Under the pieces are notes generated by a model. It was not told the DNA's origin and did no database searches. It saw only the letters and a program-made list of their open reading frames with translations. Below are positions 25,319 through 34,212 of a stretch of 64,000 nucleotides of DNA, piece after piece. The stretch is from Micromonospora luteifusca. GTDB lineage: Bacteria; Actinomycetota; Actinomycetes; Mycobacteriales; Micromonosporaceae. The stretch covers positions 1,612,001 to 1,676,000 of the forward strand of contig NZ_JAFBBP010000001.1 of NCBI RefSeq assembly GCF_016907275.1, read 5' to 3'. Position numbers and translations under genes: made by a program. How positions within the stretch are numbered: the stretch's first letter is position 1; every line of letters begins with the position of its first letter.

Positions 25319-25459
25319 ATGATCAAGCGACTTGCGGGGCTGGCCGGCGTCGGCGTGCTGCTCGCCCTCGTACTGGCCTGCGGTTTCGGCGGTGGAGACG
25401 ACGATGACGACGATGACGACGACTTTGCCCGCGGCGTCGCCGTGGTGGTGGTGCGCTGA
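25319..25459 (+). CDS. Tiny putative lipoprotein with a nine-Asp tract
   Basis: 46 residues. SD GGAGAGG is 8 bases before the ATG. A short charged start (MIKR), hydrophobic core and lipobox VLAC predict lipidation at Cys21. The mature peptide would be GFGGG, nine consecutive Asp, then FARGVAVVVVR. Such a peptide would present a dense negative patch at the outer membrane face, perhaps binding Ca or other cations. No homolog function is known to me. Codon use (GAC/GAT mixed in the tract) fits a simple-repeat origin. Confidence 0.6.
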   Translation: MIKRLAGLAGVGVLLALVLACGFGGGDDDDDDDDDFARGVAVVVVR

Positions 25460-25600
25460 GCTCCTGGCGGCGGGCCGACGCCGGCCGGGTTTGCGCCCGG
25501 GCGGCCCTGGGCACTGGCGGGGTAGGCGAACCGTGACGCGCTGAACAGACGCCGAAGTCCGAAGTGGCCGGCGGCTTCGGCACCCGAGGAGGTAACCACG

Positions 25601-25999
25601 ATGTTCGGAACCAACCTGCTGGACCGCCGCACCAGGCCAGAGCGGATCGCGGACCAGGCGTGGGAGCACCTGCTCTCCGCCGTCAGCTCCGCAGGAGACA
25701 GTGTCCGGGACACCGCCCGCTCCGCGCGCCGCAACAGCAGTGACCTCGCCGACGGGGCCGGTGACCTGGTGGGCTCCGCCGCCGACGAGGCGCGGCGCCG
25801 TGCCTCGCTGGCCTTCGACGCGCTCGCCGGCCGGCAACCGGCACTGCCCTGGACGCTGCTGATCGGCGCCGCGCTGGTCGGCGCGGCGGTCGGCTGGGCC
25901 GTCGGTTCCGCCGCGCGGGCGGCCGGCAGCCGGGACGTCCACTCCGTCGACGACGTGGAGTTCGTCGACGTCGACCGTCCCAACTCCCCCGCGGTCTGA
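25601..25999 (+). CDS. Single-pass membrane protein, unknown function
   Basis: 132 residues with SD GAGGAGG. The N-terminal amphipathic, Ser/Arg/Ala-rich helical region (about 15-80) is followed by one transmembrane helix LLIGAALVGAAVGWAVGSAA (about 86-106) and an acidic tail VDDVEFVDVD. The shape resembles ElaB/YqjD-like or Apolipoprotein-like stress membrane proteins, but no signature is present. A hairpin follows at 26025. Confidence 0.7.
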   Translation: MFGTNLLDRRTRPERIADQAWEHLLSAVSSAGDSVRDTARSARRNSSDLADGAGDLVGSAADEARRRASLAFDALAGRQPALPWTLLIGAALVGAAVGWAVGSAARAAGSRDVHSVDDVEFVDVDRPNSPAV

Positions 26000-26024
26000 A
26001 CGACCGAACGCACAGGTGATCTGC

Positions 26025-26058
26025 CGGGCCCCGCTCGACCACGGTCGAGTGGGGCCCG
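26025..26058. terminator. 16-bp hairpin terminator
   Basis: Arms 26025-26040 and 26043-26058 (CGGGCCCCGCTCGACC against GGTCGAGTGGGGCCCG) pair with one G-U around a 2-base loop, 26 bases after the stop of the gene at 25601. Confidence 0.82.
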
Positions 26059-26545
26059 TCTGGGTGATTGACACGCGGAGCTGGATGGGCCGGCCCGCCG
26101 GGTGCCGGACCCCTCAGGCAGCCCGACGGACCGGTGCTCGGGTGGTGGTCCGAGGCGTCCGGCACGGACAGGACGATGCTGGCGAGACTCCCGCCCGTCG
26201 GTGTTTCCTCTCCGGACCGAGCCCCGGGGGACGGGGGTCGACCGGGTGGATGCCGCCGTGGCCCGGGGGACGAGCACGACGACGGGACGGGCGGAGCTGC
26301 CCTGGCTCCCGCCACCCGACGCGACGGCTCCCGCAATCGAGGAACGCGATTACCGTAACCGAAATACGCTCGCTTTGGAAGCGCTCCCATCATCGATGTT
26401 CGCGCCCCTGGGAAGGAGCCTGGCGGTGCCGTCACCCGGTTCGGGCGAGGACTGTTCACCCGGGTCGGCGGCAGCCTCGGACACCGGCGGACCGTCGGCC
26501 GCAGCCGCCACCCGGTCCGCCCTCCACGCAGCGAAGGAGGGCCAG
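26059..26545. other. Long leader/promoter region of the BON-domain gene
   Basis: 487 bases without a convincing gene. Frames here lack consistent GC third-position bias. An AT-richer patch at about 26335-26400 holds ACCGTAACCGAAATACG and the LacI-type palindrome annotated at 26376. SD AAGGAGG (26534-26540) precedes the next ATG. Confidence 0.5.
26376..26389. promoter_or_regulatory. CebR-like LacI-family operator
   Basis: TGGAAGCGCTCCCA differs at one base from TGGGAGCGCTCCCA, the palindrome bound by the cellobiose repressor CebR in streptomycetes. It lies 157 bases before the BON gene. No LacI-type regulator is encoded in the window. Confidence 0.5.
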
Positions 26546-27232
26546 ATGGCGATCGCGGAGATCGGCCGCACCGACCAGGACATCCAGTCCGCCGTACTCG
26601 ACGAGCTGACCTGGGAACCGCGGGTGCAGCCGCACGAGATCGGCGTGACCGTCGCCGAGGGCGTCGTCACACTGACCGGCCGAGTGGACAGCTACGCCAA
26701 GAAATGGGCCGCCGAACGGGCCACCCATCGGGTCGCCCGGGTCCGGGCGGTCGCCAACGACCTGGCCGTGCAACTGGACAGCGGTGCTGAGCGCGCCGAT
26801 CCCGACCTGGCCGCCGCGGCCAGCCACGCGCTGGAGTGGGACGCGTTCGTGCCCATCGAGAAACTCCAGGTCACCGTCTCAGCCGGCTGGGTGACCCTGC
26901 ACGGCGAGGTCGAGTGGGAATACCAGCGCCGAGCCGCCGAACGGGCGGTCGGGCGGCTCACCGGCGTACGCGGGGTGAGCAACGGCATCGCCGTCCAGCC
27001 GGCCGCCGCGCCGGACGGCCAGAACCTGGCCAACCGGATCGTCGACGCCCTTGCCCGGGCCGGGGCGACCGAGGCCGAACGGATCAGCGTCCGGGTGCAC
27101 GGTGACACCGCGGTGCTGGCCGGCCTGGTGCACTCGATGCCCGAACGGGCCGAGGTGGAGCAGGTGGCCTGGTCCGCACCCGGCATCCGGGAGGTGCAGA
27201 ACCACATCGCGGTCGCCCCGGTGCTGCGCTGA
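26546..27232 (+). CDS. Triple BON-domain protein
   Basis: 228 residues from ATG 26546 with SD AAGGAGG. Three successive BON domains (about 8-75, 82-148, 155-225), each with the pattern of a helix, the beta unit V(T)V..G.V.L.G.V and a helix ending in V..V.N.(I/L). No signal peptide, so cytoplasmic, unlike OsmY. Cytoplasmic BON proteins are usually stress-induced and interact with membranes or ligands. A LacI-type operator upstream suggests sugar-linked control. It is followed by a hairpin and the peroxiredoxin. Confidence 0.9.
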   Translation: MAIAEIGRTDQDIQSAVLDELTWEPRVQPHEIGVTVAEGVVTLTGRVDSYAKKWAAERATHRVARVRAVANDLAVQLDSGAERADPDLAAAASHALEWDAFVPIEKLQVTVSAGWVTLHGEVEWEYQRRAAERAVGRLTGVRGVSNGIAVQPAAAPDGQNLANRIVDALARAGATEAERISVRVHGDTAVLAGLVHSMPERAEVEQVAWSAPGIREVQNHIAVAPVLR

Positions 27233-27248
27233 GCGAGCGCGAAACCAC

Positions 27249-27281
27249 CCGGGGTGGGTGAGCCGACCTCACCCATCCCGG
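27249..27281. terminator. 14-bp hairpin after BON gene
   Basis: Arms 27249-27262 and 27268-27281 (CCGGGGTGGGTGAG against CTCACCCATCCCGG) pair with one mismatch over a 5-base loop, 16 bases after the stop. Confidence 0.75.
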
Positions 27282-27296
27282 GAGCAGGCTGGTGGC

Positions 27297-27794
27297 ATGA
27301 GTGATCCGAACGGGCTGATCCAACCGGGGCGTCCCGCGCCCGGTTTCACTTTGCCGGCCACCCCGGACGGGGACCCGATTGGGCCCGAGCAGTTCCGTGG
27401 CCGGCCGGTCGTGCTCGCTTTCTATCCCGCCGACTGGAGCCCGGTCTGCGGTGACCAGATGTCGCTCTACCAATCGGCGGCACCCGTCTTCGCCCAGTAC
27501 AAGGCGGTGGTGCTCGGCCTCTCGGTGGACAGCATCTGGTCGCACCGGGCCTTCGCGGAGAGCCGGGGCATCGAGTTCCCCCTGCTGGCCGACTTCGAGC
27601 CGAAGGGTGAGGTTGCCCGCCGCTACGGCGCGTACAACGCGCAGGGTGAGGCGGACCGCGCACTGGTGGTGCTCGACCCAGCGGGCAAGGTGACCTGGAG
27701 TCACCGCTCCCCGCCCGACGTCAACCCGGGTGCCGACGGCATCTTCGACGCGCTGGACCAACTCGCCGCCGATCGGAAGGTGATGGCCGGATGA
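27297..27794 (+). CDS. AhpC/TSA-type peroxiredoxin
   Basis: 165 residues, cytoplasmic thiol peroxidase. The peroxidatic Cys is residue 51 in FYPADWSPVCGDQM, the PxxxS/TxxC active site. Downstream LGLSVDSIWSHRAFAE and a conserved Arg region complete the fold. No obvious resolving Cys elsewhere, suggesting a 1-Cys mechanism (AhpE/Bcp-like). ATG overlaps nothing upstream; SD GGGAGC lies about 13 bases before. The stop overlaps the DsbA-like gene (ATGA), indicating a two-gene redox operon in which the partner may recycle it. Confidence 0.88.
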   Translation: MSDPNGLIQPGRPAPGFTLPATPDGDPIGPEQFRGRPVVLAFYPADWSPVCGDQMSLYQSAAPVFAQYKAVVLGLSVDSIWSHRAFAESRGIEFPLLADFEPKGEVARRYGAYNAQGEADRALVVLDPAGKVTWSHRSPPDVNPGADGIFDALDQLAADRKVMAG

Positions 27795-28339
27795 CCACGC
27801 CACTGCAGGTCACCGCCCGGCTTCGGGACCCGGTGACCACCGCGGACCATATCCGGGGGCCGGCCGACGCGTCGGTCACCATCGTCGAGTACGGCGACTT
27901 CCAGTGCCAGTTCTGCGGTGCCGCATACCCCAACCTGCACGAGGTGCTGCGACAGCGAGCCGACACCGTGCGATTGGTCTACCGGTACTTCCCGATCGCC
28001 AACGTGCACCCGTACGCCGAACGCGCCGCCGAGACGGCCGAGGCCGCCGCGGTCCGGGGCCGGTTCTGGGAGATGCACGACTGGCTCTACGAGCACCAGG
28101 ACCAACTCGACCCGGTGCACCTGTCGCTCGGTGTCGAGCAGGTCGGGCTGCCGCCGGACGAGTTGAACGCCGAGGTGGAGAGCCGAGCGCATGCGGACCG
28201 GGTGCGCCGGGACTTCGTGGGTGGCATCCGCAGCGGGGTGAACGGCACCCCCACCCTGTTCGTCAACGGTGTCCGCCACGAGGGCGGGTACGACCTGGCG
28301 GATCTGCTGGCGGCCGTGGACGCTGCGGGCAACGCCTGA
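27791..28339 (+). CDS. DsbA-family thioredoxin-fold protein
   Basis: 182 residues. Starts within four bases of the peroxiredoxin stop. CxxC active site CQFC at 39-42 in EYGDFQCQFCGAAYP, helical insert (about 75-150), then the cis-Pro loop NGTPTLFVNG. No signal peptide or membrane anchor, so a cytoplasmic DsbA-like (FrnE or NhaA-C-terminal type) oxidoreductase. Coupling to the peroxiredoxin suggests it reduces or oxidises that enzyme or shares a substrate. Confidence 0.87.
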   Translation: MTTPLQVTARLRDPVTTADHIRGPADASVTIVEYGDFQCQFCGAAYPNLHEVLRQRADTVRLVYRYFPIANVHPYAERAAETAEAAAVRGRFWEMHDWLYEHQDQLDPVHLSLGVEQVGLPPDELNAEVESRAHADRVRRDFVGGIRSGVNGTPTLFVNGVRHEGGYDLADLLAAVDAAGNA

Positions 28340-28357
28340 CCCCGATCCCGCGCACGC

Positions 28358-31225
28358 TCAGATCAGCCGCAACTCGCGCGCCCGCCGGACCGCTTCGCGC
28401 CGGCGGGTCGCGTCGAGTTTGCGGTAGATGTTGCGAACGTGGGTCTTCACCGTGTTGACCGAGAGGGACAGCTCGGTGGCGATCTCCACGTTGGACAGGA
28501 TGCTCTGCAGGTAGCGCAGGATCGTCAACTCCCGCTCGGTGAGCGGCTCGTCGAGCGTGCCCCCAGGCTCGGCCGCCGCCCGGGCGGTGCTCCTTCCGGA
28601 CCCCCGGACCAGGTCGCTGACCAGCGCGAAGTGCGCGGTGCCCGCGTCCAGGTGTGCGGCCAGCAGAGCCCGGACGGCCGGTTCGGCGCGGGTGAACACC
28701 CGTCGGCAGCCCTGCGGGCCAGCCAGATCCAGCACCTGTTCCAGGATCCGACCTGCCCGACGCCCGTCCCCGGCCTGCTCGGCCAGCACCGCGTCGAGCA
28801 GGCCCGCGTCCAGGCGTACCGGCAGGGGCCAGGCGGTGGCCGCTGGCGCCTGCCAGGCCGGCAGGGCCCGCCCGGTGGCAGCGGCGTCGCCAGCCAGCAG
28901 TTCCACCTTGGCCAGGGCCACCGCGAGCGCCGGCTCGGTCTCGTCGACGGCGGTGTTCCCCAGCAACTCGCGGGCGGCGCTCAGGTCGCCCCGTTCAGCA
29001 CGCAGTTCGGCCTCGGCGGCCCGCAGCAACCCGGCCAACTCGGCGGCGGACGGCCGGGTGACCAGCGCTTCCCGGGCCTGGACGAGCAGGCGTTGGCCGG
29101 CCGCCGGGTCACCGGAGTCGCGGTGCAACTGCGCCTGGCACAGTGCGGCCACCGCCGCCGCGACCGGTTCGCCGGAGGCGGCGGCAAGCCAGCCGTCTCC
29201 CGTAGCCGCCTCGGAGCTACCGACCCAGCCGGTGGCGACACCGAGCGCCGGGCCGGCGAGGGCGAGATTCGCCCCGGCCTCCTCGGGCTGGTCGCGCAGC
29301 AGTCCCACCAGGGCCAAGGCCAGGTACGCGTAGGCGCAGTCGAGCCGGCAGGACCAGCCCCGACACGGCGGCATGCCCAGCGCGTCCCGAGCCGCCTGCT
29401 CGGCCGCTCGCAGCTCACCGCGCACTGCGAGCAGCAGCGCGGCGCGGCTGGCGCCGACCAGCTCCGTACGCGGCCGGCCGGCTTCCCGGGCCGCCGCCCG
29501 GGCCCGAACGAAGCGGGCGGTCGGTAGCGCGCCCTCGGCCAACTCGACCAGCCCCAGCGCGGTGCCGGTGAACGCCCGCAGGTCCGCGTCATCGGCGGCA
29601 CCGCCCCCGCCGGCCGTCGGAGCGGAACCGGTTGCCCCGGGCGGCGCGGAGTCCGGCACTCGGGTCGGCGTGGCACCTGCCGGGCGGGTGCGCAGCAGCC
29701 GGGCGGCGGCGGCCCGGGCCTCCGCCGGGTCGTCGGCGAGCCGGGCCATGGTCAGCTCCAGCGCGGTGACCAACCGCAGGAACCGGTCCCGGCGTGGCAC
29801 CGGCAGGCCCGTGGCGTGCCCGGCGGCGGCGTGGAGGTGGCTGGTGGCGGCCGGGAGATCGCCGGCGTACGCACGCTCGGCGGCGAGAGCCAACGCCACC
29901 TCCGGGTCGGCGCGGATCACCTCCGTCGGCGGGGACGCGGGTGTCGAGGCGTGCACCGGATCGCGGTCGTACCGGGTCAGCTCCGGCCAGTGCGCGACGA
30001 ACAGGTCGCCGGCCAGGTCCCACCGGCCGGCGGCGAGCGCGTGCCGCAGACCGTCGGTCGGCCGGCCGGCGCCCGCGTACCAATCGGCGGCCCGTTCGTG
30101 CAGCTCGCGCAGCTCGTGACCGGGCAGCCGGGCCAGGTCGGCGCGGAGCAGGTCGGCGAGCAGGGGCTCGCAGCGGTACCAGGGCGGGCGGGTGTCCTCC
30201 CGGTGCAGCAGGCCACCGGCCCGGGCCAGGTCGGCGAGCGCCTGCCCGGCGTCGGCGCGACCGGTCAGCGCCTCGGCCAGGCCGGCGCAGACGTTCTCGA
30301 CCAGGGCGGTACGGCGCAACAGATCCACCTCGGTCGGGTCGAGCGTCGCGAGGACCTCCTCGTGCAGGTACCCGGCGATCTCCGGTTGGTCACCACCGAA
30401 CTGCCCCACCCAGCGCTCCGGGTCGGGCTGTCCGCGCACCGCCAGGGCGGCGATGCGCAGCGCGGCCGGCCAGCCGCCGGTGCGCTCACGCAGTCGGTGC
30501 ACGGCGACCGCCGGCAGGGCCGCGCCGTGCGCGGTGAGCAGGTCTGCCACCTCGTCGTCGGTGAACGCCAGATCGTCCGCACCGATCTCGGTCAGCTCGC
30601 CGGTGAGGCGAAGCCGGTGCAGGGGCAGGTGCAGCCCGGCCCGTGCCCCGATCACCAGGCGGAGCCGCTGCCCGGCATGCCGCAGCAGGAACTCCAAGCC
30701 GCTCAGCGCCGCCGGGTCCGCGACCCGGTGCAGGTCGTCCAGGATCAGCAGCACCGGCTGGTCCGCGTCGGCGAGTGTGGCGGCCAGCAGCTCCAACTGG
30801 TCGGGACGCGGCGGGCGGTCGGGCACCGGGCCACCCTCCGTCGACCCGGTCGCCGAGCGCAGTGCCGCCGCGAGGTACGCCCAGAGCCGATCCCCGTCGT
30901 CGCCGACCTCCACCGACACCCAGGCCGAGACCGGGCTGGCCTCGGGCTCGGCCGGCAGTTGGCCGGAGTCGGGCACGATCGCGCCCGGCTCGACCTCGGG
31001 CGAACCGCCGGCCAGTCGCACCCAGTTGGCGAGCAACGTGGTCTTGCCCCAGCCAGCGGGGGCGGCGACCAGGGTGACCGGTCCCGCACTCGCCTCGTCC
31101 AACCGGCGCAGCAGTCGGGGCCGGGCCACCACCGGCTCCGGCGGCACGGCCGGCGTCAGCCGGGACGCCAGCAGTGGCGACTCCACCGCCGTGTCGGCCC
31201 GTACGCGATTCTGCTGCGCTGGCAC
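28358..31225 (-). CDS. Large ATP-binding LuxR (LAL/MalT-like) regulator
   Basis: 955 residues, GTG start. Walker A VAAPAGWGKTTLLANW (about 54-69), Walker B VLLILDDLHRVAD, a STAND-type NTPase region, then about 450 residues of helical TPR-like repeats and a C-terminal LuxR helix-turn-helix: LTERELTILRYLQSILSNVE, IATELSLSVNTVKTHVRNIY. The size and architecture match MalT and LAL regulators, which bind an inducer and ATP before multimerising on DNA. The target is unknown; amylase lies 14 kb away. It is convergent with the redox pair and divergent from the gene at 31361. Confidence 0.9.
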   Translation of the reverse strand: MPAQQNRVRADTAVESPLLASRLTPAVPPEPVVARPRLLRRLDEASAGPVTLVAAPAGWGKTTLLANWVRLAGGSPEVEPGAIVPDSGQLPAEPEASPVSAWVSVEVGDDGDRLWAYLAAALRSATGSTEGGPVPDRPPRPDQLELLAATLADADQPVLLILDDLHRVADPAALSGLEFLLRHAGQRLRLVIGARAGLHLPLHRLRLTGELTEIGADDLAFTDDEVADLLTAHGAALPAVAVHRLRERTGGWPAALRIAALAVRGQPDPERWVGQFGGDQPEIAGYLHEEVLATLDPTEVDLLRRTALVENVCAGLAEALTGRADAGQALADLARAGGLLHREDTRPPWYRCEPLLADLLRADLARLPGHELRELHERAADWYAGAGRPTDGLRHALAAGRWDLAGDLFVAHWPELTRYDRDPVHASTPASPPTEVIRADPEVALALAAERAYAGDLPAATSHLHAAAGHATGLPVPRRDRFLRLVTALELTMARLADDPAEARAAAARLLRTRPAGATPTRVPDSAPPGATGSAPTAGGGGAADDADLRAFTGTALGLVELAEGALPTARFVRARAAAREAGRPRTELVGASRAALLLAVRGELRAAEQAARDALGMPPCRGWSCRLDCAYAYLALALVGLLRDQPEEAGANLALAGPALGVATGWVGSSEAATGDGWLAAASGEPVAAAVAALCQAQLHRDSGDPAAGQRLLVQAREALVTRPSAAELAGLLRAAEAELRAERGDLSAARELLGNTAVDETEPALAVALAKVELLAGDAAATGRALPAWQAPAATAWPLPVRLDAGLLDAVLAEQAGDGRRAGRILEQVLDLAGPQGCRRVFTRAEPAVRALLAAHLDAGTAHFALVSDLVRGSGRSTARAAAEPGGTLDEPLTERELTILRYLQSILSNVEIATELSLSVNTVKTHVRNIYRKLDATRRREAVRRARELRLI

Positions 31226-31360
31226 CCAGCCCCACCCCCATCACGCGTTCCGCCCCCGATCGGCGAGCGGTTACCCGACGCGGGCCGGTTCACCCCTTCC
31301 GGGCGAGCACGCTTCACCCGACCGCGACCGACGATCGGGGGACGTGAACCGGGAGGACGG

Positions 31361-31819
31361 GTGGGACAGGTGGGACCCATGGGACGGCTGGCGCGGGCGG
31401 GACCCGCCCTCGGCAGCGCGGCGCTGACCGGGGCGGTGCGGTTGTGGCGCGTACCCCGTTGGCGTGGTCGGACCGGCGCGGACAGCGACCCTGCCGCGCC
31501 GGCCCGGTGGGAGGTGGTGACGGTCGACCGGCCGCCGGATCAGGTGCTCCCCGGTGGCCACTGGCCCGAACCGCTGCGCCGCCTGGAGGGCGCGGTCGAG
31601 GTGCGGGTGCGGACGGCGCCCGGGGACCGGGGCACCGAGCTGGCCGCCCGCCCGTTGGCCGGTGCCACCCCGCCCACCGGACTGGCGGCGCACCTGGTCG
31701 GCGACGACCCGGGCCTGCTGGTCCGCCGGGCGCTGCGCCAGGTCAAGCAGCGGGTGGAGGCCGGCGAGGTGCTGCGCGCGGACCGGTCCGCGTTGGACCG
31801 TCCCGAGGCCCACGGGTGA
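31361..31819 (+). CDS. Conserved hypothetical protein coupled to ADH-like gene
   Basis: About 152 residues. GTG 31361 follows SD GGGAGGA; GTG 31370 and ATG 31379 are alternatives. A hydrophobic N-terminal stretch (GPALGSAALTGAVRLWRVP) could be a membrane anchor. The rest reads WEVVTVDRPPDQVLPGGHWP and a basic helix LVRRALRQVKQRVEAGEVLR. Its stop overlaps the downstream dehydrogenase start (GTGA), a tight coupling suggesting joint function. Paired hypothetical plus zinc-dehydrogenase genes recur in actinobacteria; function unknown. Confidence 0.7.
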   Translation: MGQVGPMGRLARAGPALGSAALTGAVRLWRVPRWRGRTGADSDPAAPARWEVVTVDRPPDQVLPGGHWPEPLRRLEGAVEVRVRTAPGDRGTELAARPLAGATPPTGLAAHLVGDDPGLLVRRALRQVKQRVEAGEVLRADRSALDRPEAHG

Positions 31820-32952
31820 GGGCGCTGTGCTGGGTGGCCGCCGACGAACTGGCGGTACGCGAGGTGCCCGACCCGGAGCTGCGCAACGAACGTGACGTCA
31901 TCGTCCGGGTACGCCGCAGTGCGACCTGCGGCGGGGACCTGCCGTTGCTGGCCGGCCGGGACCCGCTGCTGCGGGCCGGCGACGTGCTCGGGGCCGAGTT
32001 CCTGGGCGAGGTGGTCGAGGTCGGCCCCGGGGTTCGCCGGCACCGGACCGGCGACCGGGTGGTCGTCGGCGCGAGCGTCGCCTGCGGTGGCTGCTGGTAC
32101 TGCCGCCAGGGCCTGCACGCCTGCTGCGACAACGCCAATGCCGACCCGGCGAGCGTCGACCCTGACTGGGAGCGCTCGGACGCCGGCTGCTTCGGTCGCC
32201 CCCTGGCGGCGGGCGGCTTCGCGGGCGGTCACGCCGAGTACGTGCGGGTGCCGTACGCCGACGTGGGCGCCTTTCGGGTGCCGGATGCGGTCGACGACGA
32301 CCGGGCGGTGTTCGCCGCCGACGCGGCGCCGACCGGGTGGCTGGCCGCCGAGTTGGGTGCGGTGCGGCCCGGCGACGTGGTCGCGATCTGGGGTGCCGGG
32401 GCGGTGGGCCAGTTGACCGCTCGCGCTGCCGTGCTGCGCGGTGCCGCCCGGGTGCTGATGGTGGACCGGCACGAGGACCGGTTGCGGATGGCCGAGCGGC
32501 ACTCCGGTGCGGAACCGCTGGACTATCGCCGCACCGACGTCGCGGCCGAGTTGCGCGACCGCAGCGGTGGGCGCGGGCCGGACGTGTGCGTGGTCGCGGT
32601 CGGCGCGCCACCGCCCGACCGGCTCGGTGGCCGATCCGCCGACCGCCCGGACGCAAGACGTGAGGCCGTGCACGCCTGCCGCAAGGGCGGTGTGGTGGTG
32701 CTGCTCGGGGCGATGGACGGGTTCGTCGACGCGTTCCCGCTGGGCGCGGTGACCGACCGGCGGCTCACGCTGCGCGGGGCCCGTCGGCCGGACCTGCGGG
32801 ACGTGCCGATGCTGCTGGACCGGATGGCCCGCGACGAGCTGTGCACCGAGCACCTGGCCACCCACCGGCTGCCGCTGGAGCACGGTCCCCAGGGGTACGA
32901 GCTGTTCCGGGACCGGGCCGACGGTTGTGTGCGAGCCGTGTTCACGCCATGA
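31816..32952 (+). CDS. Zinc alcohol dehydrogenase-like protein with altered catalytic zinc site
   Basis: 378 residues, MDR superfamily. Structural-zinc Cys cluster CGGCWYCRQGLHACC is intact. NAD(P)-binding Rossmann motif VAIWGAGAVGQLTARAA (about 190-206). The catalytic-zinc region reads TCGGDLP and LGAEFLGEVVEVG where relatives such as formaldehyde-dehydrogenase-like ADHs have CGSDLH and LGHEF. Thus the Cys remains but the His ligand is Ala. Activity may be zinc-independent or lost. The family name is secure; the substrate is unknown. Overlaps the preceding gene by GTGA. Confidence 0.85.
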   Translation: MRALCWVAADELAVREVPDPELRNERDVIVRVRRSATCGGDLPLLAGRDPLLRAGDVLGAEFLGEVVEVGPGVRRHRTGDRVVVGASVACGGCWYCRQGLHACCDNANADPASVDPDWERSDAGCFGRPLAAGGFAGGHAEYVRVPYADVGAFRVPDAVDDDRAVFAADAAPTGWLAAELGAVRPGDVVAIWGAGAVGQLTARAAVLRGAARVLMVDRHEDRLRMAERHSGAEPLDYRRTDVAAELRDRSGGRGPDVCVVAVGAPPPDRLGGRSADRPDARREAVHACRKGGVVVLLGAMDGFVDAFPLGAVTDRRLTLRGARRPDLRDVPMLLDRMARDELCTEHLATHRLPLEHGPQGYELFRDRADGCVRAVFTP

Positions 32953-33002
32953 CGCCCTGCTCGTGATCAGTCATCGGCGTACGCGGATGGCAGACTCTGG
33001 GA

Positions 33003-34187
33003 ATGGCTGGGGAGCGAACGTACGACGTGGTGCTGTTCGGAGCGACCGGGTTCACCGGAGGCCTGACCGCCGAATACCTGGCCCGACACGCGCCGGCCCG
33101 GCTGCGCTGGGCGCTGGCCGGCCGCAACCCGGACCGTCTCGCCGCCGTACGGAGTCGGCTGACCTCGATCGATCCGGCGCTGGTCGACCTGCCACTGCTC
33201 ACCGCCGACGTGACCGACGCCGATTCGCTGCACGCGGTGGCGGAGTCCGCCCGGGTGGTGGCCAGCACGGTCGGTCCGTACGTCCACCACGGCGAGCCGC
33301 TGGTCGCGGCGTGCGCCCGGGCCGGCACCGACTATCTGGACATCACCGGCGAGCCGGAGTTCGTCGACCTGATGTACGTGCGCCACCACGCCGAGGCGAC
33401 CCGCACCGGCGCACGGCTGGTGCACGCCTGCGGGTTCGACTCCATCCCGCACGACCTGGGCGTCTGGTTCACCATCAAGCAACTGCCCGCCGACGTCCCG
33501 ATCACCGTGGACGGCTACGTGCGCGCCGGTGGCCGGTTCTCCGCCGGCACCTACCATTCGGCGCTCACCGCGTTCTCTCGTACCGGGCAGGCCAGCCAGG
33601 CGGCCCGGGAGCGTCGGGCGGTCGAATCGCGCCCCACCGACCGCCGGGTCCGCGCGGTGCCCGGGCGGCTGGCCCGCTCCGCCGAGCTGGGCATCTGGAC
33701 CGTGCCCCTGCCGACCATCGACCCGCAGGTGATCCGTCGCTCGGCGGCGGCCCGACCGGAGTACGGCCCGGACTTCCGCTACCGGCACTTCGCCGCCGTG
33801 AAGCGGCTGCCCACTCTGCTGGTCGGCGCGTTCGGCCTCGGCGCGCTGATCGGGCTGGTGAAGCTGCCGCCCAGCCGACGCTGGCTGCTCGGTCGACTCG
33901 CCTCCGGGCAGGGGCCCACCCCCGAGCAGCGGGCAACGTCCTGGTTCCGGGTCCGGTTCGTCGGCACCGGCGGCGGGCAGCGGGTGGTCACCGAGGTGGC
34001 CGGCGGCGACCCGGGGTACGACGAGACGGCGAAGATGCTCGCCGAGTCGGCGCTCTGCCTGGCGTTCGACGACCTGCCGCCGACCGCCGGGCAGCTCACC
34101 CCGGTCACCGCGATGGGTGATGCGCTGCTCGACCGGCTCGTCCGGGCCGGCCTCACCTTCCGTGTGCTGAAGCAGGGCTCGGCTTGA
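33003..34187 (+). CDS. Saccharopine dehydrogenase-like / trans-acting enoyl reductase family protein
   Basis: 394 residues. Rossmann start YDVVLFGATGFTGGLTAEYL, followed by WALAGRNPDRL and GEPEFVDLMYVRHHAEA, typical of the saccharopine-dehydrogenase-like family that includes mycobacterial trans-acting enoyl reductases of lipid synthesis. A hydrophobic stretch LLVGAFGLGALIGLVKLP (about 270-288) could be membrane-associated, as in those proteins. Acts probably on a lipid or ketone substrate. No SD is visible; CAGACT ends 7 bases before the ATG, so the mRNA may be leaderless. Confidence 0.85.
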   Translation: MAGERTYDVVLFGATGFTGGLTAEYLARHAPARLRWALAGRNPDRLAAVRSRLTSIDPALVDLPLLTADVTDADSLHAVAESARVVASTVGPYVHHGEPLVAACARAGTDYLDITGEPEFVDLMYVRHHAEATRTGARLVHACGFDSIPHDLGVWFTIKQLPADVPITVDGYVRAGGRFSAGTYHSALTAFSRTGQASQAARERRAVESRPTDRRVRAVPGRLARSAELGIWTVPLPTIDPQVIRRSAAARPEYGPDFRYRHFAAVKRLPTLLVGAFGLGALIGLVKLPPSRRWLLGRLASGQGPTPEQRATSWFRVRFVGTGGGQRVVTEVAGGDPGYDETAKMLAESALCLAFDDLPPTAGQLTPVTAMGDALLDRLVRAGLTFRVLKQGSA

Positions 34188-34212
34188 CCCTCAACCGGGT
34201 CGAGGGGGCAGG

